Shown piece after piece: positions 7,311 to 16,896 of a DNA stretch of 64,000 nt (position 1 is its first letter; the number at the start of each line of letters is the position of its first letter). This DNA comes from Terrimonas rubra (lineage in GTDB: Bacteria > Bacteroidota > Bacteroidia > Chitinophagales > Chitinophagaceae), in contig NZ_JBHUOZ010000003.1 of NCBI RefSeq assembly GCF_042686025.1, forward strand, positions 1,674,001 through 1,738,000. The letters run 5' to 3'. The translations under genes were made by a program, and so were the position numbers. The notes beneath the pieces were generated by a model. It did no database searches, was not told the DNA's origin, and was given only the letters and a program-made list of their open reading frames with translations.

Positions 7311-9014
7311 ATGGCAAACCCGCTATTTCGTAAAAAGAGTATCGATAAAATTAAGGCAGAGTATGAGGCAGGCCAGTCCGATCATCATGGTGGCGGGTTA
7401 AAGAAAGTACTGGGTGTACGCGACCTTACTTTTTTGGGCATAGCAGCCGTTGTGGGCGCCGGTATTTTTTCTACCATTGGCGGAGCTGCTTTTGACGGCG
7501 GCCCCGGTGTATCGGTATTATTTATTATTACCGCCATTACCTGTGGTTTTTCGGCCCTTTGTTATGCCGAGTTTGCCAGCCGGGTACCGGTAGCGGGTAG
7601 TGCCTATACTTATTCCTATGTAACATTTGGTGAGCTCATAGCCTGGATCATTGGCTGGGCCCTGATACTGGAATATGCCATTGGTAATATTGTAGTGGCC
7701 ATATCATGGAGCAGTTATTTTAATAATTTACTGGTCCATTTATTTAATATTCACCTGCCGGACTGGATGCTGGTTGACCCCGGCACCGCCGTACATGCAT
7801 TTAATACGGCAACCACCGAAATGGCCACTGGCCTGGTGACCGATCCGGAGAAAATAAAAAGCTACCAGTTTGCCATTGAGGCCTATAACAGTGCACCAAT
7901 GGTAGCAGGCTACCGCATATTCTTTAACCTGCCGGCCTTTATTATTGTAGCCCTCATTACCTGGGTGGCTTACATTGGTATTAAAGAAAGTAAAAATTCC
8001 GCCAATTATATGGTGATCTTCAAGATTGCTGTGATCATATTTGTGATTGTAGCGGGCGCTTTTTTTGTGGATACCAATAACTGGCGGCCATTTATGCCCA
8101 ACGGTTTTGAAGGCGTTTTAAAAGGAGTATCAGCCGTGTTTTATGCCTATATTGGCTTTGATGCCATCAGTACCACCGCCGAAGAATGTAAGAACCCGCA
8201 GCGGGATATGCCGAGAGGTATGATCTACTCCTTACTGATCTGTACCGGCCTTTACATTTTAATTGCCCTGGTATTAACGGGCATTGAGAACTATTCCAAG
8301 TTTGATGGCGTGAATGATCCGCTGGCCTTTGTATTTAAAGAAAGAGCGCCCTGGATCGAAACCATTATATCCATCAGCGCCGTAGTAGCCACCACATCGG
8401 TATTACTGGTATTCCAGATAGGTCAGCCACGTATCTGGATGGCCATGAGCCGGGATGGATTATTACCCAAGAAATTCCAGAAAGTACATCCTAAATTCCA
8501 GACCCCTTCCTTTGCCACTATTGTAACCGGCATCCTGGTAGGCATTGGTGCTTTGTTCCTGGAAGGCGACCTGGTAACTGACCTTACCAGCATCGGTACC
8601 TTATTTGCCTTTGTACTGGTATCAGGTGGTGTGCTGTTATTGCCACCGCGCCCCAAAGAACCCGGCAAGTTTAACCTGCCTTATATCAACGGGCAATTTA
8701 TTGTACCGGTTTTACTGGCAATATTCTGCTATTTCTTTTGGGACAGGATCAATGATGCCGTGGTAAATATTGGTCATGAGAGCTACCAGAAAATACTATT
8801 CCTGGTATTTATTCTCTTTGCCGCCATATTCAGCATACTCACTTTTATACGCAAATACTCACTGATACCCATTATGGGGGTACTTACCTGTATGTACCTG
8901 ATGATAGAAATTCCGGCCGTAAGCTGGCAATGGTTCTTTATATGGATGGGCCTGGGCCTGGCTATTTATTTCTTTTATGGTTACAGGAACAGCAAGTTAG
9001 CGAAAGAGAAATAA
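7311..9014 (+). CDS. APC-family amino acid permease (cationic amino acid transporter type)
   Basis: A 567-residue inner-membrane transporter of the amino acid-polyamine-organocation superfamily, with 12 or more hydrophobic segments. The first helix has the substrate-binding motif VVGAGIFSTIGG, and ISTTAEECKNPQRDMPRG (cytoplasmic loop) is typical of the CAT subgroup. It probably imports basic or broad-range amino acids by ion-coupled transport. The frame extends upstream to 7197, adding an odd hydrophobic stretch; the ATG at 7311 (MANPLFRKKS) gives the normal family start and is preferred. It appears monocistronic. Confidence 0.92.
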   Translation: MANPLFRKKSIDKIKAEYEAGQSDHHGGGLKKVLGVRDLTFLGIAAVVGAGIFSTIGGAAFDGGPGVSVLFIITAITCGFSALCYAEFASRVPVAGSAYTYSYVTFGELIAWIIGWALILEYAIGNIVVAISWSSYFNNLLVHLFNIHLPDWMLVDPGTAVHAFNTATTEMATGLVTDPEKIKSYQFAIEAYNSAPMVAGYRIFFNLPAFIIVALITWVAYIGIKESKNSANYMVIFKIAVIIFVIVAGAFFVDTNNWRPFMPNGFEGVLKGVSAVFYAYIGFDAISTTAEECKNPQRDMPRGMIYSLLICTGLYILIALVLTGIENYSKFDGVNDPLAFVFKERAPWIETIISISAVVATTSVLLVFQIGQPRIWMAMSRDGLLPKKFQKVHPKFQTPSFATIVTGILVGIGALFLEGDLVTDLTSIGTLFAFVLVSGGVLLLPPRPKEPGKFNLPYINGQFIVPVLLAIFCYFFWDRINDAVVNIGHESYQKILFLVFILFAAIFSILTFIRKYSLIPIMGVLTCMYLMIEIPAVSWQWFFIWMGLGLAIYFFYGYRNSKLAKEK

Positions 9015-9233
9015 AGTCAGATTTAAGAAGTCAGAAGTAAGATTTGAACAGCTTTACTATTCATGATTCTTTTCTGTAGACTGATTATACATACGAATGT
9101 ATTCGCATACTGATCATTACCGGTTGGGAGGTTCCCATTTGGCTATCAGATCATAGCCCATATTTTCACATTTTTTCCAATGGGAACAACATTACCAAAT
9201 TTCCAAATTGGCTAATTACCAAATTCTTTGTTT

Positions 9234-9241
9234 TACCTTTG
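9234..9241 (+). promoter_or_regulatory. Candidate -7 element of the Smr-protein gene
   Basis: TACCTTTG matches TAnnTTTG, 41 bases before the ATG at 9283. The nearest TTG (9208-9210) is 23 bases upstream, slightly far. A small hairpin AAGAGG-TAATT-CCTCTT (9250-9266) would lie in the leader. The rest of the 9015-9282 gap shows nothing else. Confidence 0.4.
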
Positions 9242-9282
9242 CAGCCAAAAAGAGGTAATTCCTCTTCAATTTTTACTTATTT

Positions 9283-10308
9283 ATGAAATATCAGATTGGC
9301 GATACGATCATTGTGCTGCAGACCGACGAAGAAGGGAAAGTGGTGGAGTTTATTAATGATAAAATGGTGCTGGTAGAGATACGTGGCGTACGTTTCCCGG
9401 TATATCTAGACCAGATAGATTTCCCTTATTTTAAACGCTTTACCCAAAAAAAAATACAGAATATACCGGTTAAAAAACAACTGGAGGACCTGCCCAAGGA
9501 AAAAAGGGTAAGCCTGGCTGACCGTAAAGAGGATGGGGTATGGCTGAGTTTTATTCCCATTCTGACCACTGATGAATTTGGGGACGATATAGTGGAATCC
9601 CTGAAAATCCATGTGATCAACCGTACCAAAACAGCTTTTAACTTTTACTACCAGTTATTCTTTTTAGGGGAGAAGGATTTTGAGTTAAAGAATAATATCC
9701 AGCCCTTCCAGGATTTTTACCTGCATGATATTCCTTTTTCGGACCTGAACGACAGCCCGGTATTTAACTTCCAGTTCAGTCTTGTGGTAGAACAAAAAAA
9801 TAAAGCCCCTTATTACGAAACACAGGTAAAACTAAAGCCCAAACAATTGTTCAATGCCATTGAAAAGATCAGGCAGAACAATGAGGCCATGTTCTCGCAC
9901 ATCCTGTTTGAAACCTACCCCGATAAAACCGAGGACCTGGTTGATAGCCTGGGCCTGGAAAAACTAACGGCCAAAGGGTATAAAGTGTATAAAGCCAGCG
10001 AGGCCCGGGAATATTTAGAGCCGGCCCGCAGCCTGGTGGACCTGCATATTGAAAAGCTGACGGATAACTGGAAAAAGATGAGCAATTTTGAGATACTCAC
10101 CCTCCAGCTACAGACTTTTGAAAAATACTACGACCTGGCCGTGGCCCACCGCCAGCCTTCACTCATCATTATCCATGGAGTAGGCGAGGGACGTTTACGG
10201 AATGATATCCACGAAAGCCTGCGTTTGAAAAAAGAAGTAAAATCCTTTGTTAACCAGTACCATCCCAATTATGGATACGGCGCAACGGAGATATGGTTTC
10301 AGTATTAG
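9283..10308 (+). CDS. DUF2027/Smr domain protein
   Basis: A 341-residue cytoplasmic protein. The N-terminus (IGDTIIVLQTDEEGKVVEFI) is a small KOW/SH3-like barrel; the middle part fits DUF2027, a beta-rich domain common in Bacteroidota. The C-terminal 90 residues are an Smr domain with DLHIEKL and the HGVGEGRLR motif (residues about 294-302). Smr domains, first seen in MutS2, bind and often cut nucleic acids, and some act in ribosome rescue. The exact substrate of the DUF2027-Smr group is not established. Confidence 0.87.
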   Translation: MKYQIGDTIIVLQTDEEGKVVEFINDKMVLVEIRGVRFPVYLDQIDFPYFKRFTQKKIQNIPVKKQLEDLPKEKRVSLADRKEDGVWLSFIPILTTDEFGDDIVESLKIHVINRTKTAFNFYYQLFFLGEKDFELKNNIQPFQDFYLHDIPFSDLNDSPVFNFQFSLVVEQKNKAPYYETQVKLKPKQLFNAIEKIRQNNEAMFSHILFETYPDKTEDLVDSLGLEKLTAKGYKVYKASEAREYLEPARSLVDLHIEKLTDNWKKMSNFEILTLQLQTFEKYYDLAVAHRQPSLIIIHGVGEGRLRNDIHESLRLKKEVKSFVNQYHPNYGYGATEIWFQY

Positions 10309-10667
10309 ACATTAGTATTCAGCTATCAGATATTAGTATTCAGATGATAGTATTTAGATAATAGTATTTAGATATGAGATTTGAGATATCAGACATTAAC
10401 AAAGCTGGTTCCGGAGTTCTGTCTGAATACTATTACTCCATACTATATACATACTACCGGCACTAAATTTTAGAGATCAGGCATTGACTATCCCTATTCC
10501 GGGGGACCTATCTAAATACTATATACTCTATACTGTATACTATCCCCAAAAATAGGCGAATCGTTTGCATGATTTATCTATACTACATAATACTAACTTC
10601 ACAGGGCCAGCATTCATAATGCGACCATTTTACCTGCCTGTATTATAAAGTATCATAAATTTTTCAA
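10309..10667. other. Intergenic, degenerate short repeats
   Basis: No gene found. The first 90 bases hold a degenerate 14-17 base direct repeat of the type AGATATTAGTATTCAG (about five imperfect copies), followed by two similar blocks around TATACTGTATACTATCC and CTATACTACATAATAC. The origin is probably slippage. A comparable low-complexity run occurs at 27980-28040. Confidence 0.6.
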
Positions 10668-12002
10668 ATGAAAATAGTAAGTCTGTTAGGCGTAGTAGGC
10701 CTGGGTTTGATGATGTCCGGCGTTAAAAATAATTTTACCGACACACCCGTTAACGATCCCTCTCCGGTATACGCCATGGCTGATGACTGGCAAACCGTAC
10801 CGGTTGGTGGCAACTCCTGGGTAACAAAGCCCGGACAAAGTAAGGAAGAAGTACGTAACGATGGCTGGCGTAACTGGCAAAACAGCGAAGCGGTGTTCAG
10901 CACATTTGTAAAGCTGGATAAACCCGGCAGTTTACAGGTAGCAATAGTAGCCAACGCCGGGGGTAATAATGCCACGGTTGAAATAAGCATCAACGGCAAA
11001 GCAAAAAAAGTAAAGCTGACCGGCGATGGTGAACAAAGTTTTGAGGCCGGTGAATGGCAGATTGCTGGGGCCGGTTATGTACAGATCAATTGCAAAGGCG
11101 TTCAGAAAACGGGCAGCCAGTTTGCAACGGTAACGGCCCTTAAAATAAAAGGCACGGCTGTGGACACCAATACCCAATATGTAAAAAACAACGAAGGCAA
11201 TTTCTTTTACTGGGGTCGCCGTGGCCCTTCGGTACACCTGAATTATGATCTTAACAAAGAAAAAAACATTGAATGGTATTACAGCGAGATCACTGTACCC
11301 AAGGATAATGATGTGATCGGCTCTTACTATATGGCCAATGGTTTTGGCGAAGGTTATTTTGGTATGCAGGTAAACGCTGCCACTGAAAGAAGGGTATTGT
11401 TCTCTGTATGGAGCCCTTTCAGTACCGATAACCCTAAAGAAATACCCGACGATCATAAAATACTGTTGTTAAAAAAAGGAAAAGAGGTGAACACAGGCGA
11501 ATTTGGTAATGAAGGTTCAGGCGGACAAAGCTTTTTACGCTTTAACTGGAAGGCCGGCAATACCTATAAATTCTTATTACATGGCGTTCCTGCTGCAAAT
11601 AACTATACCAATTACACCGCTCATTTCTTTGCACCGGAAGAAGGTAAATGGCGTTTAATTGCCAGCTTCAGCCGTCCAAAAACCAGTACTTATTTAACAC
11701 GTTTTCATTCCTTCCTCGAAAACTTTAATCCTGCTACCGGCAATATCAGCCGTAAAGCTTACTACCATAACCAATGGATGCGTACGGCAACCGGCGAGTG
11801 GAAAGCAGTGGATAAAGTAAAAGTAACGGTAGATAATACCGGCCGCAAAAAATACCGGCTTGATTATGATGGCGGGGTAGAGAATAATATGCCCTTTATG
11901 CGCAACTGCGGCTTTTTTAACAGTACTATGCAGGTAGATGGGGTCCACAACTTCACACCATCGAAAACTGCACCAGTTATTGATTTTACAGCACTCGATT
12001 AA
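10668..12002 (+). CDS. Secreted DUF5077-DUF3472 carbohydrate-related protein
   Basis: A 444-residue exported protein with a short N-terminal hydrophobic segment (LLGVVGLGLMMSGV). Residues about 40-165 form a beta-sandwich like DUF5077, a carbohydrate-binding-like module. Residues about 175-400 match DUF3472 (FFYWGRRGPSVHLNYDL, GYFGMQVNA, RRVLFSVWSP). DUF3472 proteins are common in Bacteroidota glycan-use loci, but no activity is established. It is the first gene of an operon with a glycoside-hydrolase-like protein (gap 12 bases) and an aldose epimerase, which suggests a role in binding or trimming an external glycan. Confidence 0.82.
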   Translation: MKIVSLLGVVGLGLMMSGVKNNFTDTPVNDPSPVYAMADDWQTVPVGGNSWVTKPGQSKEEVRNDGWRNWQNSEAVFSTFVKLDKPGSLQVAIVANAGGNNATVEISINGKAKKVKLTGDGEQSFEAGEWQIAGAGYVQINCKGVQKTGSQFATVTALKIKGTAVDTNTQYVKNNEGNFFYWGRRGPSVHLNYDLNKEKNIEWYYSEITVPKDNDVIGSYYMANGFGEGYFGMQVNAATERRVLFSVWSPFSTDNPKEIPDDHKILLLKKGKEVNTGEFGNEGSGGQSFLRFNWKAGNTYKFLLHGVPAANNYTNYTAHFFAPEEGKWRLIASFSRPKTSTYLTRFHSFLENFNPATGNISRKAYYHNQWMRTATGEWKAVDKVKVTVDNTGRKKYRLDYDGGVENNMPFMRNCGFFNSTMQVDGVHNFTPSKTAPVIDFTALD

Positions 12003-12014
12003 TATATTAACAGC

Positions 12015-15000
12015 ATGAGACAGTTTGTTTCTTTTCTCGCCCTTATCGTTTTTTTGCTTACCGGCAATACGCACAGCCGGGCACAAAACATAGCCTACCA
12101 GAATGGTAATAACGGCTGGGATCCTGACAGCCTGGGTAATCACCGTTTTGTGATACTGTTAACCGCTGATCAATTCAAGGTAAACCGTCAGGTGGCCAGA
12201 GTATCCATTCCATGGCGGAGGTCCGATAAAGATCCGGGTAAAAAAAGGATCATTGTGGTGAGTGAAAAAAACAATACCCTGGTACAAAATATATTGCCGT
12301 TACATATTAATGCAGAAAAAGGCGAACTGTTATTTGAGCCCCTACACGGTGCGGGGAAATATTTTGTGTATTACCTGCCCTATAAAAACGAAGGCCGTTC
12401 CAACTATCCCAAAGGAGTATACTTAAAACCGGTTACAACTACCGGTAGCTGGCAAAGCACAGCCAGCGCTGCTACAAAACCGGCCATGGCAAGTGTAACC
12501 GCCTACCAGTCCATCGATGCGTTCAACAGCTTTTACCCGATGAGCTTTATTGCTACTGCCGCTGAAACAGCCAGGCTAAAGTCAATGGCCAAAAACAAAG
12601 CGTATATCGTTTTCCCGGAGGACAGGATGTTCCCCATAAAAATGCAGGATAATATCCCTTATCGCTGGGCACAAAAAGGCATACAAACCAGCTTTTCCGG
12701 TAAGGTCGATAAAGGCGAATGGTATAGTTACCAGTTAGGCATCTGGGCGCAGATCAACCTGCAGAAAGTACAGGTACAGTTTTCCGATCTTAAATCGGCA
12801 ACCGGTCAGCTGATCAGGAGCAGTAACATGAGCTGTTTAAATACCGATGGTACCAATTATAAAGCCGAACCACTGACCAAACAGGTGGATGTGCCTGCCG
12901 GCTTTATTCAACCTTTGTGGTGTATGGTACAGGTACCGCAAAACATCAGCGCCGGTGTATACAACGGCACGGCTACCATAACCGTGGCGGGACAGGCAGC
13001 TACCACCATTCGTATACAATTACAGGTAAGTAACAATACCGCAACGGAAGGCGGTATTGGCCAGCCGGAAAAACAAACAAGACTACACTGGTTAAACTCC
13101 ACACTGGCACAGGAGAACACCGTGATTGCGCCTTATACACCTTTACAGGTAACAGATACCACCATCTCTTTATTAGGCAGAAAATTACTGATTGCCAAAG
13201 ATGGCTTCCCTGCACAGGTACAAAGCTTTTTTACCCCGGAAATGACCAGCATAGGGAAAGAGGCTTACAACCTGTTGGCCGAGCCTATGCATTTTCATTT
13301 TACCGCCGGTAAACAAAAAATAAACTGGCAGCAACAGGGATTACAGTTTACCAACCGCCAACCCGGCACAGTTAGCTGGCATGCTACCAGCACTGCACCT
13401 AACCTGAACATGCAGGTAAACGGCAGCCTGGAATTTGACGGCTTTTTAAACTACCAGGTTAAATTAACAGCACTGGAAGATATTACCCTCAGCGATATCA
13501 ACTTTCATATTCCCGTAGCGCCACAACATGCTAAATATGTAATGGGCCTTGGGTTGAAAGGCGGTAACCGTCCCGACTCCGTATTATGGAAATGGGATGT
13601 AGCCAACAAAAACCAGGATGGCGCCTGGCTGGGCGATGTAAATATAGGCCTGCAATTTTCTTTACGTGACGAGCACTATGTACGCCCGCTGAATACTAAT
13701 TTTTACCTGCAAAAACCTTTGTTATTACCCACATCCTGGGGCAACAGCAACAAGGGCGGTATCGACATTTTTAAAAAAGGCAGTTCGGTACTGGTAAATG
13801 CCTACAGTGGTGAACGTAACATGAAAAAAGGCGAAGTACTCTATTACAACTTTACTTTATTACTTACCCCTTTCCACCCTTTAAATACGCAGCAGCAGTG
13901 GGCCGACAGGTATTACCACCGCTACAAAGAAATAGATACCATTAAAGCTGCCGGTGCAACCGTGGTGAATATTCACCATGCCAATGCCATTAATCCCTGG
14001 ATCAACTATCCCTTTATTGAATGGAAAAAAATGAAAGCCTATATTGATGAGGCACACCAGAAAGGACTAAAAGTAAAAATATACAACACGGTAAGGGAGT
14101 TATCCAATAAAGCTTATGAAACCTTCCCGCTGCGCAGCCTGGGCCACGAAATATATTCGCCCGGTAAAGGCGGTGGTTTTAGCTGGTTACAGGAGCATGT
14201 AAAGGACGATTATATTGCCGCCTGGTTTGTACCCGAAATAAAAGATGCTGCCATCATCAACAGCGGTATGAGTCGCTGGCATAACTACTATGTGGAAGGT
14301 ATGAACTGGCTTACACAAAAAGTAGGTATAGACGGCATTTACCTGGATGATGTGGCTTTTGACCGTACTACCATGAAACGTATTAAAAGGGTGCTGACAC
14401 AAAATAACAAACCCGGCATCATTGACCTGCACTCCGCCAACCAGTACAATAAAAGTGATGGCTTTAATAACAGCGCTAACCTGTACATGGAGCACTTTCC
14501 CTATATCAACCGTTTATGGTTTGGCGAGTACTTCGATTATGAAAAAAACAATCCCGATTTTTACCTGACAGAGGTCAGCGGTATTCCCTTTGGCTTAATG
14601 GGCGAAATGCTGGAAGGTGGTGGTAATCCCTGGCGTGGTATGATCTATGGCATTACCAACCGCTTACCCTGGAGCGCCAATGCCGACCCACGCCCGATCT
14701 GGAAAGTATGGGACGATTTTGGCATACAGCAAACGGATATGATCGGCTACTGGAGCCCCAACTGCCCCGTTAAAACAAACAATGATAAGGTACTGGCTAC
14801 CGTGTACAAAAAAAACGGCACCGCCCTTATTTCCATTGCCAGCTGGGCTGCTGAGGATACTGAAGTACAACTACAGATCAACTGGGAAGCATTAGGCATT
14901 AATGCCGCCAACGCTGTTATTGAAGCGCCGGCTGTAGCCAACTTCCAGCCTGCACGTACATTTACACCCGGCGATAAAATTCCGGTACAAAAAAACAAAG

Positions 15001-15029
15001 GTTGGTTACTGGTGCTGAAAAATAAATAA
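12015..15029 (+). CDS. Large secreted glycoside-hydrolase-like protein (TIM-barrel, GH123/DUF6067-like)
   Basis: A 1004-residue exported protein with signal peptide (FLALIVFLLTGNTHSRAQ). The N-terminal 600 residues are beta-rich modules. From about residue 630 there is a barrel-like catalytic region: AAGATVVNIHHAN, KKMKAYIDEAHQKGLKVKIY, and GIDGIYLDDVAFD near residue 771, where the Asp pair is the likely active-site area. The overall plan resembles DUF6067/GH123-type proteins, whose known members remove N-acetylgalactosamine from glycolipids. The substrate here is unknown. Located between a DUF3472 gene and an aldose 1-epimerase-like gene, eight bases from the latter. Confidence 0.75.
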   Translation: MRQFVSFLALIVFLLTGNTHSRAQNIAYQNGNNGWDPDSLGNHRFVILLTADQFKVNRQVARVSIPWRRSDKDPGKKRIIVVSEKNNTLVQNILPLHINAEKGELLFEPLHGAGKYFVYYLPYKNEGRSNYPKGVYLKPVTTTGSWQSTASAATKPAMASVTAYQSIDAFNSFYPMSFIATAAETARLKSMAKNKAYIVFPEDRMFPIKMQDNIPYRWAQKGIQTSFSGKVDKGEWYSYQLGIWAQINLQKVQVQFSDLKSATGQLIRSSNMSCLNTDGTNYKAEPLTKQVDVPAGFIQPLWCMVQVPQNISAGVYNGTATITVAGQAATTIRIQLQVSNNTATEGGIGQPEKQTRLHWLNSTLAQENTVIAPYTPLQVTDTTISLLGRKLLIAKDGFPAQVQSFFTPEMTSIGKEAYNLLAEPMHFHFTAGKQKINWQQQGLQFTNRQPGTVSWHATSTAPNLNMQVNGSLEFDGFLNYQVKLTALEDITLSDINFHIPVAPQHAKYVMGLGLKGGNRPDSVLWKWDVANKNQDGAWLGDVNIGLQFSLRDEHYVRPLNTNFYLQKPLLLPTSWGNSNKGGIDIFKKGSSVLVNAYSGERNMKKGEVLYYNFTLLLTPFHPLNTQQQWADRYYHRYKEIDTIKAAGATVVNIHHANAINPWINYPFIEWKKMKAYIDEAHQKGLKVKIYNTVRELSNKAYETFPLRSLGHEIYSPGKGGGFSWLQEHVKDDYIAAWFVPEIKDAAIINSGMSRWHNYYVEGMNWLTQKVGIDGIYLDDVAFDRTTMKRIKRVLTQNNKPGIIDLHSANQYNKSDGFNNSANLYMEHFPYINRLWFGEYFDYEKNNPDFYLTEVSGIPFGLMGEMLEGGGNPWRGMIYGITNRLPWSANADPRPIWKVWDDFGIQQTDMIGYWSPNCPVKTNNDKVLATVYKKNGTALISIASWAAEDTEVQLQINWEALGINAANAVIEAPAVANFQPARTFTPGDKIPVQKNKGWLLVLKNK

Positions 15030-15037
15030 ATTGCAGT

Positions 15038-15904
15038 ATGTACACGATCAGCAATGGCATACTACAGGCAACTATTTTAAGCAAGGGTGCAGAACTCAGC
15101 AGTTTAATTTTATTAGCCACGGGCGATGATTATATGTGGCCGGCAGGGGAGGCCTGGGCCAAACATTCCCCGGTACTTTTTCCCATTGTGGGCACACTGA
15201 AAAATAATACCTATTATTACCAGGATAAAGCTTATCAGTTGCCCCGCCATGGTTTTGCCCGCGATAAAAACTTTACGGTTACCCAACAGGATGCCGAAAG
15301 TATTACCCTGCAGCTAACGGACGATGCCGCCACACATGCGGTTTATCCTTTTCACTTTCAATTCAGCATCAGCTATCGTTTACAACACAACAGTCTGTAC
15401 GTAACCTATCATGTAATCAATACCGGTACGGATACACTGTATTTCTCGGTAGGTGGTCACCCGGCTTTTAAACTGCCTATGACAACTGATACGGCTTATC
15501 ATGATTACTTTCTGAAATTTGACCAGGAAGAAACTGCCGGCCGCTGGCCCATTTCGCCTGACGGATTGATAGAACAGGAGCCGCTTCCTTTACTGGACCA
15601 CAACAACCTGTTGCCCGTTACCAAGGAGTTATTTGCCAAAGATGCGCTGGTGCTAAAACATTTACGTTCCAACAGGGTCACCCTGGCCAGTAACAAAACC
15701 AATAAGGCGCTCACCTTCAGTTTCCCGGGCTTTGATTACCTGGGACTATGGGCAGCCAAAGGAGCCGATTTTATTTGTATAGAACCCTGGTGTGGTATAG
15801 CGGATAGTGTACAGGCCAGCCAGCAGCTAACCAATAAAGAAGGCATACAATCCCTGGCACCACAGGCCGGTTTTGAACGTACCTGGTCAGTAGCCTTACA
15901 ATAA
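15038..15904 (+). CDS. Aldose 1-epimerase family protein (LacX-like)
   Basis: A 288-residue cytoplasmic protein of the galactose mutarotase-like fold, LacX subgroup. The substrate-pocket residues are present: the His in LPRHGFARD (about residue 71), the His in VGGHPAFKLP (about 145) and the Glu in CIEPWCGIAD (about 251). It probably interconverts alpha and beta anomers of a sugar released by the glycan-related proteins encoded upstream. The gene closes the three-gene operon that starts at 10668. Confidence 0.88.
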   Translation: MYTISNGILQATILSKGAELSSLILLATGDDYMWPAGEAWAKHSPVLFPIVGTLKNNTYYYQDKAYQLPRHGFARDKNFTVTQQDAESITLQLTDDAATHAVYPFHFQFSISYRLQHNSLYVTYHVINTGTDTLYFSVGGHPAFKLPMTTDTAYHDYFLKFDQEETAGRWPISPDGLIEQEPLPLLDHNNLLPVTKELFAKDALVLKHLRSNRVTLASNKTNKALTFSFPGFDYLGLWAAKGADFICIEPWCGIADSVQASQQLTNKEGIQSLAPQAGFERTWSVALQ

Positions 15905-16030
15905 TTTTACCTTTTCTTTTTGGCTTTCAGTAACTATCTTACAGGTTAACGATTGTTGACCTTTTGTTTGTTATGCTGATGGGGTGCCCCGGTGTTCGCC
16001 ATGCCCGGGCTGCAGAACCCCTTGCTTACA

Positions 16031-16109
16031 CCGGGTCGGGCTATACGCTGCAAGTCCTCGCCGCTCGTACCTCACGGCTGCGGGCTTTCCGCTGCTATCC
16101 CTCACCCGG
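16031..16109 (+). repeat. Dispersed repeat family, copy 1 (diverged)
   Basis: It begins CCGGGTCGGGCTATACGCTG and ends GCTGCTATCCCTCACCCGG, the same two ends as the copies at 45252-45337 and 52733-52814 (reverse), with a different middle part. It lies directly upstream of the 4-helix-bundle gene, where it creates a spurious extended reading frame from 15964. Confidence 0.75.
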
Positions 16110-16155
16110 CAAGCTTTCATTAGCAAACAACTGCTGTCCATTTTTAACTTGTTAT

Positions 16156-16818
16156 ATGAACCTGAAAACAAAACTCAAACCGCAGCAAAAAGCGCTGCTC
16201 ATCTTTATTGTACTGGTGGTAGCCATTATGCTGAATAATTTTTCTAACTGGCGCAACTATACCAACCTCAGTAAAAATTTCTCTTCCATTTATAAGGACA
16301 GGATCATGCCATCCGGTTATATTTACCAGTTGCACGATCACCTGTACCAGAAAAAACTGTTGTTGCAACAGCCCGGTATTCCGCAGTCGGAGAAAGCAGC
16401 GGCCATTGCCGCGCATAATAAGGATGTATCGGCTATTATCAAAGCCTATGAAAATACTTATTTAACACCCGCTGAAGAAAACTACTGGCGGCATTTTAAA
16501 AACAGTTTACTGCAATACAATATTACCGAGGCAGGCTACCTGGTCAATGCCGATTCCAATCATTATGACCAGGCCACCCTGCAACAACACTTTATTCATT
16601 CGCAGGAGGTTTTAAAAAAGTTAAGTAACCTGCAGGCAACGGAAGCCGATTTGCTGGGTAAAAGCTCGCATTATATCATCAACAGTTCCCGTATTCAAAC
16701 TTATCTCGAGCTGGTACTCTTAATGATACTGGTAATTGCCGGCATTATCATCATTAACCGTTCGGCCCAACAGGCAGGTGGTTTATATCATTACCCGGGT
16801 ATGAATTCCTATAATTAA
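16156..16818 (+). CDS. Membrane-anchored four-helix-bundle sensor-like protein
   Basis: A 220-residue protein with an N-terminal membrane segment (ALLIFIVLVVAIMLNNF), a periplasmic helical domain of about 150 residues, and a C-terminal membrane segment (LELVLLMILVIAGIIIINRS). This is the layout of the 4HB_MCP sensory domain of chemoreceptors and histidine kinases, but with no signalling domain after the second segment. Its role is unknown; it could sense or bind a ligand and act with another protein. The ATG at 16156 is chosen because the frame upstream runs through a repeat. Confidence 0.72.
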   Translation: MNLKTKLKPQQKALLIFIVLVVAIMLNNFSNWRNYTNLSKNFSSIYKDRIMPSGYIYQLHDHLYQKKLLLQQPGIPQSEKAAAIAAHNKDVSAIIKAYENTYLTPAEENYWRHFKNSLLQYNITEAGYLVNADSNHYDQATLQQHFIHSQEVLKKLSNLQATEADLLGKSSHYIINSSRIQTYLELVLLMILVIAGIIIINRSAQQAGGLYHYPGMNSYN

Positions 16819-16896
16819 CGCAATGGTATGGTTTTTGAAAACCTACCACCATAAGCCACTGTACTTTGTATTGAATCATTTTTAAACTATATGATT

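Noticed and set aside
10932..11456. 174-codon minus-strand frame
   Set aside because: It lies wholly antisense to the well-supported DUF3472 gene and resembles no family.
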